Below the pieces are notes generated by a model. That model was not told where the DNA came from. It did no database searches and saw only the letters and a list, made by a program, of their open reading frames with translations. A program made the translations under genes and the position numbers. A DNA stretch of 5,726 nucleotides, taken from Flavobacterium sp. GTDB taxonomy: Bacteria; Bacteroidota; Bacteroidia; Flavobacteriales; Flavobacteriaceae. This document shows positions 1-5,726 of this stretch, in pieces. Position 1 is the stretch's first letter; each line of letters opens with the position of its first letter. Where the stretch lies: contig JADMKR010000068.1 in assembly GCA_015478765.1 (NCBI GenBank), positions 1 to 5,726 on the forward strand. Reading direction: 5' to 3'.

Positions 1-107
1 GATCTCCTTTTTTCGCATCGCTGCTGTATCCGTTTTTTGTGGTAGCTGTTGCGTTGTATTCACTTTTCGGGAGATACGAATGGAAAGGCCGGACATTCAA
101 AATGTAA
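1..107 (+). CDS. C-terminal fragment of a membrane-anchored family 2 glycosyltransferase
   Basis: The reading frame is open at the left edge. Bases 1-2 finish an incomplete codon and the first full codon is at 3. It encodes 34 residues and stops at TAA 105-107. The visible tail is a hydrophobic segment (about residues 3-22, rich in F, L, V and A) followed by a short basic and aromatic end containing EWKGRTF. A final transmembrane helix followed by a W-K-G-R motif is typical of the C-terminus of membrane-bound GT2 enzymes of the HpnB/CrtQ type, which transfer sugars from nucleotide donors to lipid or carotenoid acceptors on the cytoplasmic face of the membrane. The catalytic domain lies outside the window, so donor and acceptor cannot be named. 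The family call is an inference from a short tail; another polytopic membrane protein is possible. The next gene converges on it. Confidence 0.55.
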   Translation, partial: SPFFASLLYPFFVVAVALYSLFGRYEWKGRTFKM

Positions 108-224
108 AAGGTTCGGTCATTGCCGGTGGCCCTAGCCCGGATCGCAGCGGCATCCTTTTTTAATGTTGGCGCAGCAAAACTTTAAAAAAGATATAGCGCA
201 GAGCCGGATTGGCTTCAAAGAAAA

Positions 225-695
225 CTATTCGATATGTAAGATAACCGGCAGGATGAACTGTGTTTTTACGGGCAAGCCGCGTTTGAGTGCGGGGCTGACC
301 GATGGAAAATCCCGAAGTCGGGTTCGGATGATGCTGTCGATGACCTCAGGTTCGTAGGTATCGGTGCCGATTTCAGGTTCGAAGGTAATGCTCGAATCGG
401 CGAAAACTGTTATTTTTACATTGATGGTGTCCAGTTCGGGAAAGCGAAGAGCGAGTGTATCGACACTTATCCGCTGCTGAATGTTCTGGGTCAGAAAGTC
501 GATAAAACACTGTTTGTGAAGAGTTTGATCGGCAATAGAATCGCACTGCGGGACCGAAGGGAATTCGTCCACTTCCCAGGTGATGCTTTGAAGTTCCTTC
601 TCGAGCAGCGCGTCTTTTTCGGGAACCTGATTATCAAAATACTGACAGCCGGAAAGCATTAAAAAGACGGTGAATATCAGAAAACTTTTTGGCAT
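225..695 (-). CDS. Small lipoprotein with a TonB C-terminal-like domain
   Basis: This 156-residue protein starts with a lipoprotein signal peptide: Lys3, a hydrophobic stretch at 5-14, and the lipobox L14-S-G-C17. It should therefore be cleaved and lipid-anchored at Cys17. The residues after the cysteine (QYFDN) do not clearly match the surface-export signals described in Bacteroidota, so a periplasm-facing anchor is more likely; this is inference. The region 44-156 resembles the TonB C-terminal fold as found in Bacteroidota: a P-x-C...CF stretch (P49, C51, C63, F64), an amphipathic segment, alternating beta strands at 91-106, then PALKRG (135-140) and a final LPV strand (149-151). True TonB has an N-terminal membrane helix that couples to ExbB/ExbD; here a lipid anchor takes its place, so it is unlikely to energise outer-membrane receptors itself. 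The start ATG has no Shine-Dalgarno sequence, but it places the signal peptide properly. It is divergent from the DUF456 gene and convergent with the glycosyltransferase. Its specific function is unknown. Confidence 0.72.
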   Translation of the reverse strand: MPKSFLIFTVFLMLSGCQYFDNQVPEKDALLEKELQSITWEVDEFPSVPQCDSIADQTLHKQCFIDFLTQNIQQRISVDTLALRFPELDTINVKITVFADSSITFEPEIGTDTYEPEVIDSIIRTRLRDFPSVSPALKRGLPVKTQFILPVILHIE

Positions 696-743
696 TGCCG
701 GAAGGTCATTAGAATTGCGGTTAAAATTACGACTTTAATTGCC

Positions 744-751
744 CAAAAATA
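744..751 (-). promoter_or_regulatory. Possible -7 promoter element for the lipoprotein gene
   Basis: On the - strand this reads TATTTTTG, which fits the Bacteroidota -7 consensus TAnnTTTG. It would start transcription roughly 40 nt upstream of the lipoprotein ATG. No TTTG or TTG box is seen 17-23 nt further upstream, and the region is AT-rich, so a chance match is quite possible. No equivalent element was found on the + strand of this 70-bp gap for the DUF456 gene. Confidence 0.3.
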
Positions 752-765
752 GTAAAATTAAAATT

Positions 766-1266
766 ATGGATCTTTTGTTGGTTATCCTCGGTTTTTTGTG
801 CCTGATTGCAGGATTGGTTGGTAGTTTTTTACCAGTATTGCCCGGCCCCGGACTGAGTTGGTGCGGGTTATTGCTTTTATATTTTACAGAAGCGGTTCCG
901 ATGAATTACTGGATGCTCGGCGTTACGGGTGCGATTGTACTGTTGGTAACTGTACTCGACTACGTGATACCGGCGAAAGGCACCAAGCGGTATGGTGGTA
1001 GCAAATACGGGATTTGGGGAACGAATATTGGGTTGGTCATAGGAATATTGGCACCCATTCCGTTTGGTTTTTTGATCGGCCCGTTTGTTGGGGCTTTTGT
1101 TGGTGAATTGATCTACAACTCGAAAGACCATAAGCGGGCGTGGAAAGCAGCAACTGGATCGTTTATTGGTTTTTTGGCATCGACCTTTATGAAATTTGTT
1201 GTCTGCATGGCGTTCTTCGGGTTATTTATATGGATTACCTGGCAGCACAGGCAGTTATTATTCTAA
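766..1266 (+). CDS. DUF456 family integral membrane protein
   Basis: This 166-residue, very hydrophobic protein has the hallmarks of the DUF456 family (Pfam PF04306): an N-terminal helix (about 2-22) running into PVLPGP (23-28), a second hydrophobic stretch (30-40), a helix at about 50-68, the conserved loop GTKRYGGSKYG (72-82), a Gly-rich hydrophobic region with GPFVGAFVGEL (105-115), a short polar charged loop (118-127), and a last long hydrophobic region (131-157). It is predicted to lie in the inner membrane. The family has no established biochemical role; the glycine-rich segments recall glycine-zipper helices. I chose ATG 766 because family members begin right at the first helix with M-D-L-L. 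An in-frame TTG at 739 would add nine polar and basic residues without any ribosome-binding site. No Shine-Dalgarno sequence precedes either start. The gene is monocistronic by context: the lipoprotein gene diverges upstream and hairpins follow before the opposing tRNA. Confidence 0.9.
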   Translation: MDLLLVILGFLCLIAGLVGSFLPVLPGPGLSWCGLLLLYFTEAVPMNYWMLGVTGAIVLLVTVLDYVIPAKGTKRYGGSKYGIWGTNIGLVIGILAPIPFGFLIGPFVGAFVGELIYNSKDHKRAWKAATGSFIGFLASTFMKFVVCMAFFGLFIWITWQHRQLLF

Positions 1267-1329
1267 AGGAAGCCATTTAAATTGAATGTCAACCTTAATG
1301 GTCCGAAAATCATCAAACCTGTATAAATC

Positions 1330-1360
1330 AAAAAAGCCATCCACAAAGTGGAAAGCTTTT
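1330..1360. terminator. Hairpin, possible bidirectional terminator after the DUF456 gene
   Basis: The stem is AAAAGC (1332-1337) with GCTTTT (1355-1360), then a 2x2 internal loop, then TCCAC (1340-1344) with GTGGA (1348-1352) around an AAA loop. On the + strand it is followed by only four Ts. On the - strand the six As at 1330-1335 give a six-T tail. It lies about 65 nt past the DUF456 stop and could end that transcript as well as catch read-through from the tRNA side. Confidence 0.45.
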
Positions 1361-1381
1361 CATTGGTCTAACTACTAAACC

Positions 1382-1395
1382 TGCCCTTTCGGGCA
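1382..1395. other. Short GC-rich hairpin in the DUF456-tRNA gap
   Basis: TGCCC (1382-1386) pairs with GGGCA (1391-1395) around a four-base loop. Read on the - strand, the loop is GAAA, a stable GNRA tetraloop, and the stem can gain two U-G pairs. No T-run follows on either strand, so it is not a standard terminator. It could add to transcript end formation or stability between the two convergent units. The structure is clear; the function is a guess. Confidence 0.35.
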
Positions 1396-1428
1396 AAACA
1401 ACACAACTATTTTTAATGCTTTTTGGAC

Positions 1429-1456
1429 AAAAAAGGTTTCCATTTCTGAAAACCTT
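1429..1456 (-). terminator. Intrinsic terminator of tRNA-Asp
   Basis: On the - strand, AAGGTTTTC pairs with GGAAACCTT (one U-G wobble) around the six-base loop AGAAAT and runs directly into TTTTTT. The stem begins 13 nt after the tRNA 3' end. The wobble pair would be an A-C mismatch on the + strand, so the longer stem forms only in the tRNA direction. Confidence 0.68.
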
Positions 1457-1469
1457 CTTTCCAATTTAG

Positions 1470-1543
1470 CGGTCTGGACGGGACTCGAACCCGCGACCCC
1501 ATGCGTGACAGGCATGTATTCTAACCAACTGAACTACCAAACC
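1470..1543 (-). tRNA. tRNA-Asp (anticodon GUC)
   Basis: A complete 74-nt tRNA. The acceptor stem is GGTTTGG with CCAGACC (one T-G pair). The D arm is GTTC with GAAT around a loop containing GG. The anticodon stem is CATGC with GCATG and the loop CTGTCAC holds GTC. The variable loop is GGGTC. The T arm is GCGGG with CCCGT around TTCGAGT. The discriminator base is G, as expected for tRNA-Asp. The 3' CCA is not encoded (the next bases are CTA), so it must be added by the CCA-adding enzyme. It decodes GAC and GAU. It is a single tRNA flanked by its own promoter and terminator rather than part of a cluster. Confidence 0.97.
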
Positions 1544-1560
1544 ATCGCTTATTGCGGTTG

Positions 1561-1591
1561 CAAATATACTACACATTCTGTATTTTACAAA
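1561..1591 (-). promoter_or_regulatory. Bacteroidota-type promoter of tRNA-Asp
   Basis: On the - strand a TTTG box (1591-1588) is followed after 19 nt by TATATTTG (1568-1561), a full match to the TAnnTTTG -7 consensus of the phylum's primary sigma factor, at the expected spacing. Transcription would start around 1554-1557, about a dozen bases before the mature tRNA 5' end at 1543. Confidence 0.7.
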
Positions 1592-1627
1592 CCTTTAGCG
1601 CAAAAAAATACTATTTTATTTCAGTCT

Positions 1628-2554
1628 TCATCCAAACGTTTGTTTTTCAATTAAGTATGTGGTCATAATTTTTTCAAAATTATCGCCCACGGCAACGGGC
1701 ACATATTTTATGCGATTCTGGGCGCAGGTCATGGCGACCTTTTTGAAATAATCATTTACCCGCTCCGTGTATGCTTCCTTGATGGAATCGGAAAAAATAT
1801 TGATCTCTTCCCCCGTTTCCACATCGATGAATTTTCTGGGTGCATTGTCAAAATCGAAATTCAACTCTGTTTGGTGATCTACTACATGAAATAAAACCAC
1901 TTTATGTTTGTTGTGTTTTAGATGCTGAAGCGCATTAAACAGAGGCGCATCGTCTCCTGCCTGGAACATATCGGTAAAAAGCACAATCATCGATCGGCGG
2001 TGGATCTTTTCGGCAATTTGATGGAGAAAAGTGACTGTGTCGGTTTGCTTGGGTTCTGATGGCCTTTTCAATAAATTTTCGAGTTGGCTGATCAACATCC
2101 TCTGGTGACGGTCGCTGCCTTTTTCAGGTGCGTAGTACTCATACTTATCGGAGTAGATGCTAAGACCAACAGCATCGCGCTGCTTTTTGAGCAGGCTCAT
2201 CAACACGGCCGCTGCCAAAACTGAAAAGCCGATCTTGTTATGATAAAACGGCTGGTCATCATTTAATTTCGGATAATGCATTGACGACGAATTATCGATG
2301 ATTAAATGACAACGCAGATTGGTCTCTTCTTCATAACGCTTGGTGTAAAGCCGGTCGGTTTTTGCAAACAACTTCCAGTCGATATGTTTGGTGCTTTCAC
2401 CTGAATTATAGACTTTATGCTCGGCGAACTCGGCCGAAAAGCCATGAAAAGGACTTTTGTGCATTCCCGAAATAAAACCTTCAACAACCTGATTCGCCAA
2501 TAGCTCAAGATGTGCAAAGCTCGAAATTTTCTCTAATTGCGATTCGATTCTCAT
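1628..2554 (-). CDS. DUF58 family protein with von Willebrand factor A-like fold
   Basis: This 308-residue protein is predicted cytosolic, with no signal peptide or membrane helix. It shows the DUF58 core: SPFHGFSAEFAEHKVYNSGES (34-54), then HIDWK (57-61) and KTDRLYTKRYEEETNLRC (65-82). Next comes a vWA-type metal-binding (MIDAS) signature, D87-N-S-S-S91 (DxSxS), with a strand and FTD at 193-195 in the place of later MIDAS residues. Known family members usually sit beside MoxR AAA+ ATPases and Bat proteins and are thought to act in metal-dependent protein assembly or stress tolerance, but the exact role is not established. Here there is no moxR or bat gene in view; the upstream neighbours are trxA and dnaE. 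The ATG at 2554 is preceded almost directly by a promoter element and has no ribosome-binding site. After the stop there is only a weak AT-only hairpin with a seven-T run on the - strand (about 1602-1617), so some read-through towards tRNA-Asp is possible. Confidence 0.92.
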   Translation of the reverse strand: MRIESQLEKISSFAHLELLANQVVEGFISGMHKSPFHGFSAEFAEHKVYNSGESTKHIDWKLFAKTDRLYTKRYEEETNLRCHLIIDNSSSMHYPKLNDDQPFYHNKIGFSVLAAAVLMSLLKKQRDAVGLSIYSDKYEYYAPEKGSDRHQRMLISQLENLLKRPSEPKQTDTVTFLHQIAEKIHRRSMIVLFTDMFQAGDDAPLFNALQHLKHNKHKVVLFHVVDHQTELNFDFDNAPRKFIDVETGEEINIFSDSIKEAYTERVNDYFKKVAMTCAQNRIKYVPVAVGDNFEKIMTTYLIEKQTFG

Positions 2555-2558
2555 ACTT

Positions 2559-2566
2559 CAAATATA
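2559..2566 (-). promoter_or_regulatory. Possible -7 element of the DUF58 gene, next to its start codon
   Basis: On the - strand this reads TATATTTG, identical to the tRNA-Asp -7 element, and only four bases separate it from the ATG at 2554. If used, the transcript would start at or within a few bases of the ATG and be leaderless or nearly so. No TTTG box is seen 17-23 nt upstream, which weakens the call. A terminator for trxA lies upstream, so this gene does need a promoter nearby. Confidence 0.42.
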
Positions 2567-2624
2567 CGGATTTGTGACGGTTGCCGATGAACACTTCACA
2601 GCACTTAAATACTACCCACAAAAT

Positions 2625-2653
2625 AAAAAAGGACTGACTTTCGCCAATCCTTT
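2625..2653 (-). terminator. Strong intrinsic terminator after trxA
   Basis: On the - strand AAGGATTGGC pairs with GTCAGTCCTT over ten pairs (two of them G-U) around a GAAA tetraloop, extended by one more A-T pair, and runs into six Ts (2630-2625). It begins 20 nt after the trxA stop. It should end the trxA transcript and separate it from the DUF58 gene. Confidence 0.8.
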
Positions 2654-2673
2654 CCAAAAGATTTTATTTTTGA

Positions 2674-2991
2674 TTACATCGCAGAATTCAAACTGTCAGC
2701 GTACGATTGCTTAGGCGCAACGCCCACTTGACGGCCCACGACTTCACCGTTTTTGAAAACAAGCACCGTTGGGATATTTCGAACGCCATATTTGGCAGCA
2801 AATTCCTGGTTTGCGTCTACATCCACTTTTCCTACGATTGCTTTTCCGTCAAATTCAGAGCTGATTTCATCGATGATCGGACCTACCATTCGACACGGAC
2901 CGCACCATGCTGCCCAAAAATCCACCATCACCGGCTTATCTGATTTTAATACTACTTCTTCAAAAGTAGCATCTGTTATTGTTAATGCCAT
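2674..2991 (-). CDS. trxA: Thioredoxin
   Basis: A complete 105-residue thioredoxin, close to the 105-110 residues usual for the family. It reduces disulfides in cytosolic proteins such as ribonucleotide reductase and peroxiredoxins, and is itself reduced by thioredoxin reductase. The sequence shows VDFWAAWCGPC with the redox pair C30 and C33, a buried acidic residue (D24), the KVDVD strand (55-59), the cis-proline loop IPT (P74), and the KNGEVVGRQVG hairpin (80-90). There is no signal peptide, so it is cytosolic. Its start ATG 2991 gives a standard N-terminus; only a weak AAGGA lies very close to it. It lies 102 bp downstream of dnaE on the same strand and is followed by a strong terminator, so it is the last gene of its transcript. 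Confidence 0.98.
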   Translation of the reverse strand: MALTITDATFEEVVLKSDKPVMVDFWAAWCGPCRMVGPIIDEISSEFDGKAIVGKVDVDANQEFAAKYGVRNIPTVLVFKNGEVVGRQVGVAPKQSYADSLNSAM

Positions 2992-3019
2992 AATCCTTGT
3001 TTATTTTTATTAGTACTGC

Positions 3020-3027
3020 CAAATTTA
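3020..3027 (-). promoter_or_regulatory. Possible -7 promoter element of trxA
   Basis: On the - strand this reads TAAATTTG, matching TAnnTTTG. A start a few bases downstream would give a leader of about 20-25 nt before the trxA ATG. No clear TTTG box is seen at the usual distance. The element shares base 3027 with the end of a 10-bp inverted repeat. Confidence 0.42.
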
Positions 3028-3065
3028 AGCAATTTTGTCCTAAATCCGCCCGTATAAAATTGCTT
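3027..3065. repeat. Perfect 10-bp inverted repeat between dnaE and trxA
   Basis: AAGCAATTTT (3027-3036) and its exact complement AAAATTGCTT (3056-3065) flank a 19-nt spacer. It lies 30 bp after the dnaE stop. Neither strand has a T-run right after the stem, so it is not a canonical terminator. It may be a dnaE 3'-end structure or an operator-like site at the trxA promoter. The repeat is certain; its role is not. Confidence 0.5.
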
Positions 3066-3093
3066 TTGCCTATTTAAATATCGTCACCGACTA

Positions 3094-5726
3094 TCAGTTG
3101 AGTTTAAAATTTATCTGCATCTTTTCAAGTTGTTGGAGCAATTCATTCGAGATTTTAATCTTTAATTTCCTGCTGGGCATCGAGAGGCGGGTAATAATTC
3201 GGGTTTCTTCGATCTCAGTCGCGGCCTCGGTGAGCAGCTCACTTTCGTCATCGCCAATCGAGGCGCCGTTTTCGCCTGTTAAGGCCGGTTCCTCCACGGC
3301 AATTATTTTTTTGATGCGTTCGACCTCCATAACTTCGAAGCAAACCGAGTTGTCTCCTTTATTTGAATGGAAAACATCGTTCAATCGGTGGATTAAATCA
3401 GTTTGTAAATCACTTATATTTAAATGTATTATCAGCTTTTTGGCGAATGATGTCAACACATCCTGCAAATATTGGATCAGCATAAACTGAAGTCGCGGTT
3501 CACCTTTTTTACCTGTTTCCTTATCTGCCCATCCTTCCCGCACCAATATCTTCATGAATGTGAAATTATTCTGAATCAGAAAATGGCGAAATTTCAAATA
3601 TTCCTCACCGAATATCCTGAAATCGTAACTTTCATCATAACCTTCCAGTGTAAACGACGCCCATCCTTTGCCGTTTTTCGCTGTCCGATGTTGCACATTG
3701 GTGATGATTCCGCCCACAGTCAGGTTTTTGTTGACATGTTGCTCGAGATTTTTCAAAGCTTCCAATCGGGAATTACAGAAATACTGCATCTCAAATTTGT
3801 AGTCGTCCAGCGGATGTCCCGAAATATAAATTCCAACAACCTCCTTTTCACGCGCTAGCTTTTCCATCGTACTCCAATCTTCGCATGGGGGAACTTCCGG
3901 TTCCGGAATCTGCACATCACTCGCCTCGCCGAACAAACTTACCTGCGCCGAATTTTCGTTTTCCTGATGCTTGGAGCCATACCGAATTGCTTTTTCAAGG
4001 AATGTGATGCCGTCGCCTTCATCATGGAAATATTGTGACCGCAATGTCCCTGAAAAGGAGTCGAAACCACCGGCCAATGCGAGGTTTTCAAATGCTTTTT
4101 TGTTGGCCGCCCGAAGATCTACGCGCTTAGCCATATCAAAAATCGATTTGTATTTTCCGTCTTTCCGATTATCGACAATGGTTTGCACCGCACCCATGCC
4201 AACGCCTTTGACCGCGCCAATTCCGAAGCGTACAGCGTAATTATCATTAACGGTGAATTTATAGAATGACTCATTTACATCGGGGCCCAAAACCTGCAGA
4301 CCCATGCGCTTACATTCTTCCATAAAAAACGAAACCTGTTTGATGTCGCTCATGTTGTTTGACAGCACGGCTGCCATATACTCCGCCGGATAATTTGCTT
4401 TAAGATACGCGGTCTGGTAGGCAATCCAGGCATAGCAGGTTGAGTGTGATTTGTTGAACGCGTACTCGGCGAATGCCTCCCAATCTTTCCAGATTTTCTC
4501 GAGTTTTTCGGCCGGATGTCCTTTGGCAACCGCCTGATCGATAAATTTCGGTTTCATTTTATCGAGTACATCTTTCTGCTTTTTACCCATCGCCTTTCGC
4601 AGCACGTCGGCATCACCTTTTGAGAAATCGGCCAGCTTTTGCGACAAAAGCATTACCTGTTCCTGATAAACTGTAATTCCGTAGGTTTCTTTCAGAAGTT
4701 CTTCGCACGCGTCAAGATCGTATGTGATTTCCTCTTCGCCGTTTTTACGCTTGATAAAACTCGGAATGTACGCAATTGGTCCCGGTCGATACAGTGCATT
4801 CATCGCGATCAAATCGCCGAAAACCGTAGGCTTGAGTTCCTTCATGTATTTCTGCATGCCGGGCGATTCATACTGGAATATGCCAACCGTTTCGCCACGC
4901 TGGAACAATTCATAGGTTTTCACATCGTCGATCGGGAATGCATCGGGATCAATATCTTCTCCCGTCCGATATTTAACGAGTTTAACCGTGTCCTTTATTA
5001 AGGTCAATGTTTTTAGTCCGAGGAAATCCATTTTCAGCAATCCGGCGCTCTCAACTACCGAGTTGTCGAATTGGGTGACATACAAATCGGAATCCTTTGC
5101 CGTGGCCACCGGTACAAATTTGGTGATATCGTCGGGAGTGATAATAACGCCACATGCGTGGATGCCGGTATTGCGTAAGTTCCCTTCCAGAATCTGTGCC
5201 TGTTGCAGCGTTTCACCTCCCAGATCATCCTCTTTCGAAAGCGCAATCAGTTCCTGGACTTTTTCGAAATCCTCCGGACGCAGTGATGATTTTAATTTTG
5301 ATTCGTCCATCGAAAAAATCTTCGCCAGATTCAGGTTGAACGGAATCAGCTTTGCGATTTTATCGGCTTCGAATAGAGGCAGGTCCAAAACACGCGCCGT
5401 ATCCCGTATAGCTGACTTGGCCGCCATAGTACCATAAGTAATGATTTGGGCAACCTGTTTCGATCCGTACTTCTGAATCACGTAATCCATGACCTTACTG
5501 CGGCCTTCATCATCGAAGTCGATGTCGATATCGGGTAAGGAAACACGGTCGGGATTTAGGAAACGCTCAAAAAGCAGGTTGTAAAGCAGCGGATCGATGT
5601 TTGTGATTCCGAGGCAATAAGCAACGACAGATCCCGCAGCCGAACCCCGGCCCGGACCAACCGATACACCCATTTTTCGTGCTTCGGCAATAAAATCCTG
5701 TACGATCAGGAAATATCCGGGATAAC
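3094..5726 (-). CDS. dnaE: DNA polymerase III subunit alpha, partial (N-terminus beyond the right edge)
   Basis: This is the replicative polymerase catalytic subunit, DnaE type. The frame runs open through the right edge (bases 5725-5726 are a split codon), so 876 full codons are visible. The Met codon at 5671-5673 is internal: the 17 codons before it, including GYFLIVQDFI, are conserved polymerase sequence. Numbering from that Met: GPGRGS (6-11); catalytic PDIDID with D48 and D50, and MDFLGL with D216, matching E. coli D401, D403 and D555; fingers with EQVM, RKAMGKKQ and FNKSHS (406-411); a helix-hairpin-helix region with GIGAVKGVG (484-492); an internal beta-clamp-binding motif QVSLF (577-581); an OB-fold at about 651-712; and a C-terminal domain ending FKLN. 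An acidic, low-complexity linker (about 790-828) interrupts the C-terminal domain. No intein is present in the visible part. The N-terminal PHP domain and true start are outside the window. Confidence 0.97.
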   Translation of the reverse strand, partial: YPGYFLIVQDFIAEARKMGVSVGPGRGSAAGSVVAYCLGITNIDPLLYNLLFERFLNPDRVSLPDIDIDFDDEGRSKVMDYVIQKYGSKQVAQIITYGTMAAKSAIRDTARVLDLPLFEADKIAKLIPFNLNLAKIFSMDESKLKSSLRPEDFEKVQELIALSKEDDLGGETLQQAQILEGNLRNTGIHACGVIITPDDITKFVPVATAKDSDLYVTQFDNSVVESAGLLKMDFLGLKTLTLIKDTVKLVKYRTGEDIDPDAFPIDDVKTYELFQRGETVGIFQYESPGMQKYMKELKPTVFGDLIAMNALYRPGPIAYIPSFIKRKNGEEEITYDLDACEELLKETYGITVYQEQVMLLSQKLADFSKGDADVLRKAMGKKQKDVLDKMKPKFIDQAVAKGHPAEKLEKIWKDWEAFAEYAFNKSHSTCYAWIAYQTAYLKANYPAEYMAAVLSNNMSDIKQVSFFMEECKRMGLQVLGPDVNESFYKFTVNDNYAVRFGIGAVKGVGMGAVQTIVDNRKDGKYKSIFDMAKRVDLRAANKKAFENLALAGGFDSFSGTLRSQYFHDEGDGITFLEKAIRYGSKHQENENSAQVSLFGEASDVQIPEPEVPPCEDWSTMEKLAREKEVVGIYISGHPLDDYKFEMQYFCNSRLEALKNLEQHVNKNLTVGGIITNVQHRTAKNGKGWASFTLEGYDESYDFRIFGEEYLKFRHFLIQNNFTFMKILVREGWADKETGKKGEPRLQFMLIQYLQDVLTSFAKKLIIHLNISDLQTDLIHRLNDVFHSNKGDNSVCFEVMEVERIKKIIAVEEPALTGENGASIGDDESELLTEAATEIEETRIITRLSMPSRKLKIKISNELLQQLEKMQINFKLN

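Noticed and set aside
108..224. Terminator candidates between the convergent glycosyltransferase and lipoprotein genes
   Set aside because: TGCCG (121-125) with CGGCA (148-152) before six Ts has a 22-nt loop, and AGCC-GGCT near 203-215 is only four pairs. T-rich runs are present but neither stem is convincing.
163..357. A 64-codon + strand open frame opposite the end of the lipoprotein gene
   Set aside because: It is mostly antisense to the lipoprotein gene, which has a clear signal peptide and domain. Its own product has no recognisable motif or ribosome-binding site.
739..765. A TTG start that would extend the DUF456 protein by nine residues
   Set aside because: The family normally begins at the first hydrophobic helix, ATG 766 fits exactly, and no ribosome-binding site supports TTG.
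877..1131. An antisense open frame within the DUF456 gene
   Set aside because: It is a shadow frame of a well-recognised membrane protein. Its product is polar and arginine-rich without any known domain.
3098..5437. Several + strand open frames of 60-150 codons inside dnaE
   Set aside because: All lie antisense to continuous, well-conserved DnaE sequence and show no motif of their own.
5671..5673. The ATG codon here as the start of dnaE
   Set aside because: The frame continues upstream to the window edge with conserved DnaE sequence (GYFLIVQDFI), so this Met is internal and the gene is truncated only by the window.
1..5726. CRISPR array, insertion sequence, phage, intein or defence system
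   Set aside because: I saw no regularly spaced repeats, transposase or integrase motifs, terminal inverted repeats of an element, or splicing-domain insertion in the visible DnaE. The gene content is housekeeping.

Overview
The window looks like ordinary chromosomal DNA from a member of the Bacteroidota. The signs are: several upstream regions carrying the phylum's TAnnTTTG-type -7 promoter element, one of them with a TTTG box 19 nt further upstream; almost no Shine-Dalgarno sequences; a TonB-C-terminal-like lipoprotein; a DUF456 membrane protein; and a long DnaE that ends in FKLN. I cannot assign a genus from the sequence alone.

Layout, left to right. Bases 1-107 are the last 34 codons of a membrane-anchored family 2 glycosyltransferase on the + strand. 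It converges on a small lipoprotein gene on the - strand (225-695) whose mature part resembles the periplasmic C-terminal domain of TonB. A 70-bp divergent gap separates that gene from a + strand DUF456 membrane protein (766-1266). Bases 1267-1627 hold no protein gene. They contain up to three hairpins and a complete tRNA-Asp(GUC) on the - strand, with its own promoter and terminator.

The right half is entirely on the - strand. Its transcription order is dnaE (DNA polymerase III alpha, cut by the right edge), trxA (thioredoxin) and a DUF58/vWA-like protein gene. A strong intrinsic terminator after trxA, and promoter-like elements before trxA and before the DUF58 gene, suggest that these neighbours are at least partly separate transcription units. 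A perfect 10-bp inverted repeat lies in the dnaE-trxA gap and touches the predicted trxA -7 element.

Functionally this is mainly housekeeping: replication (dnaE), thiol-disulfide balance (trxA) and translation (tRNA-Asp), plus envelope proteins of less certain role. I found no CRISPR array, insertion sequence, phage gene or defence system, and nothing that amounts to a new multi-gene system. The points worth a second look are the TonB-like lipoprotein, the probable leaderless start of the DUF58 gene, the inverted repeat upstream of trxA, and an acidic linker inside the C-terminal domain of DnaE.
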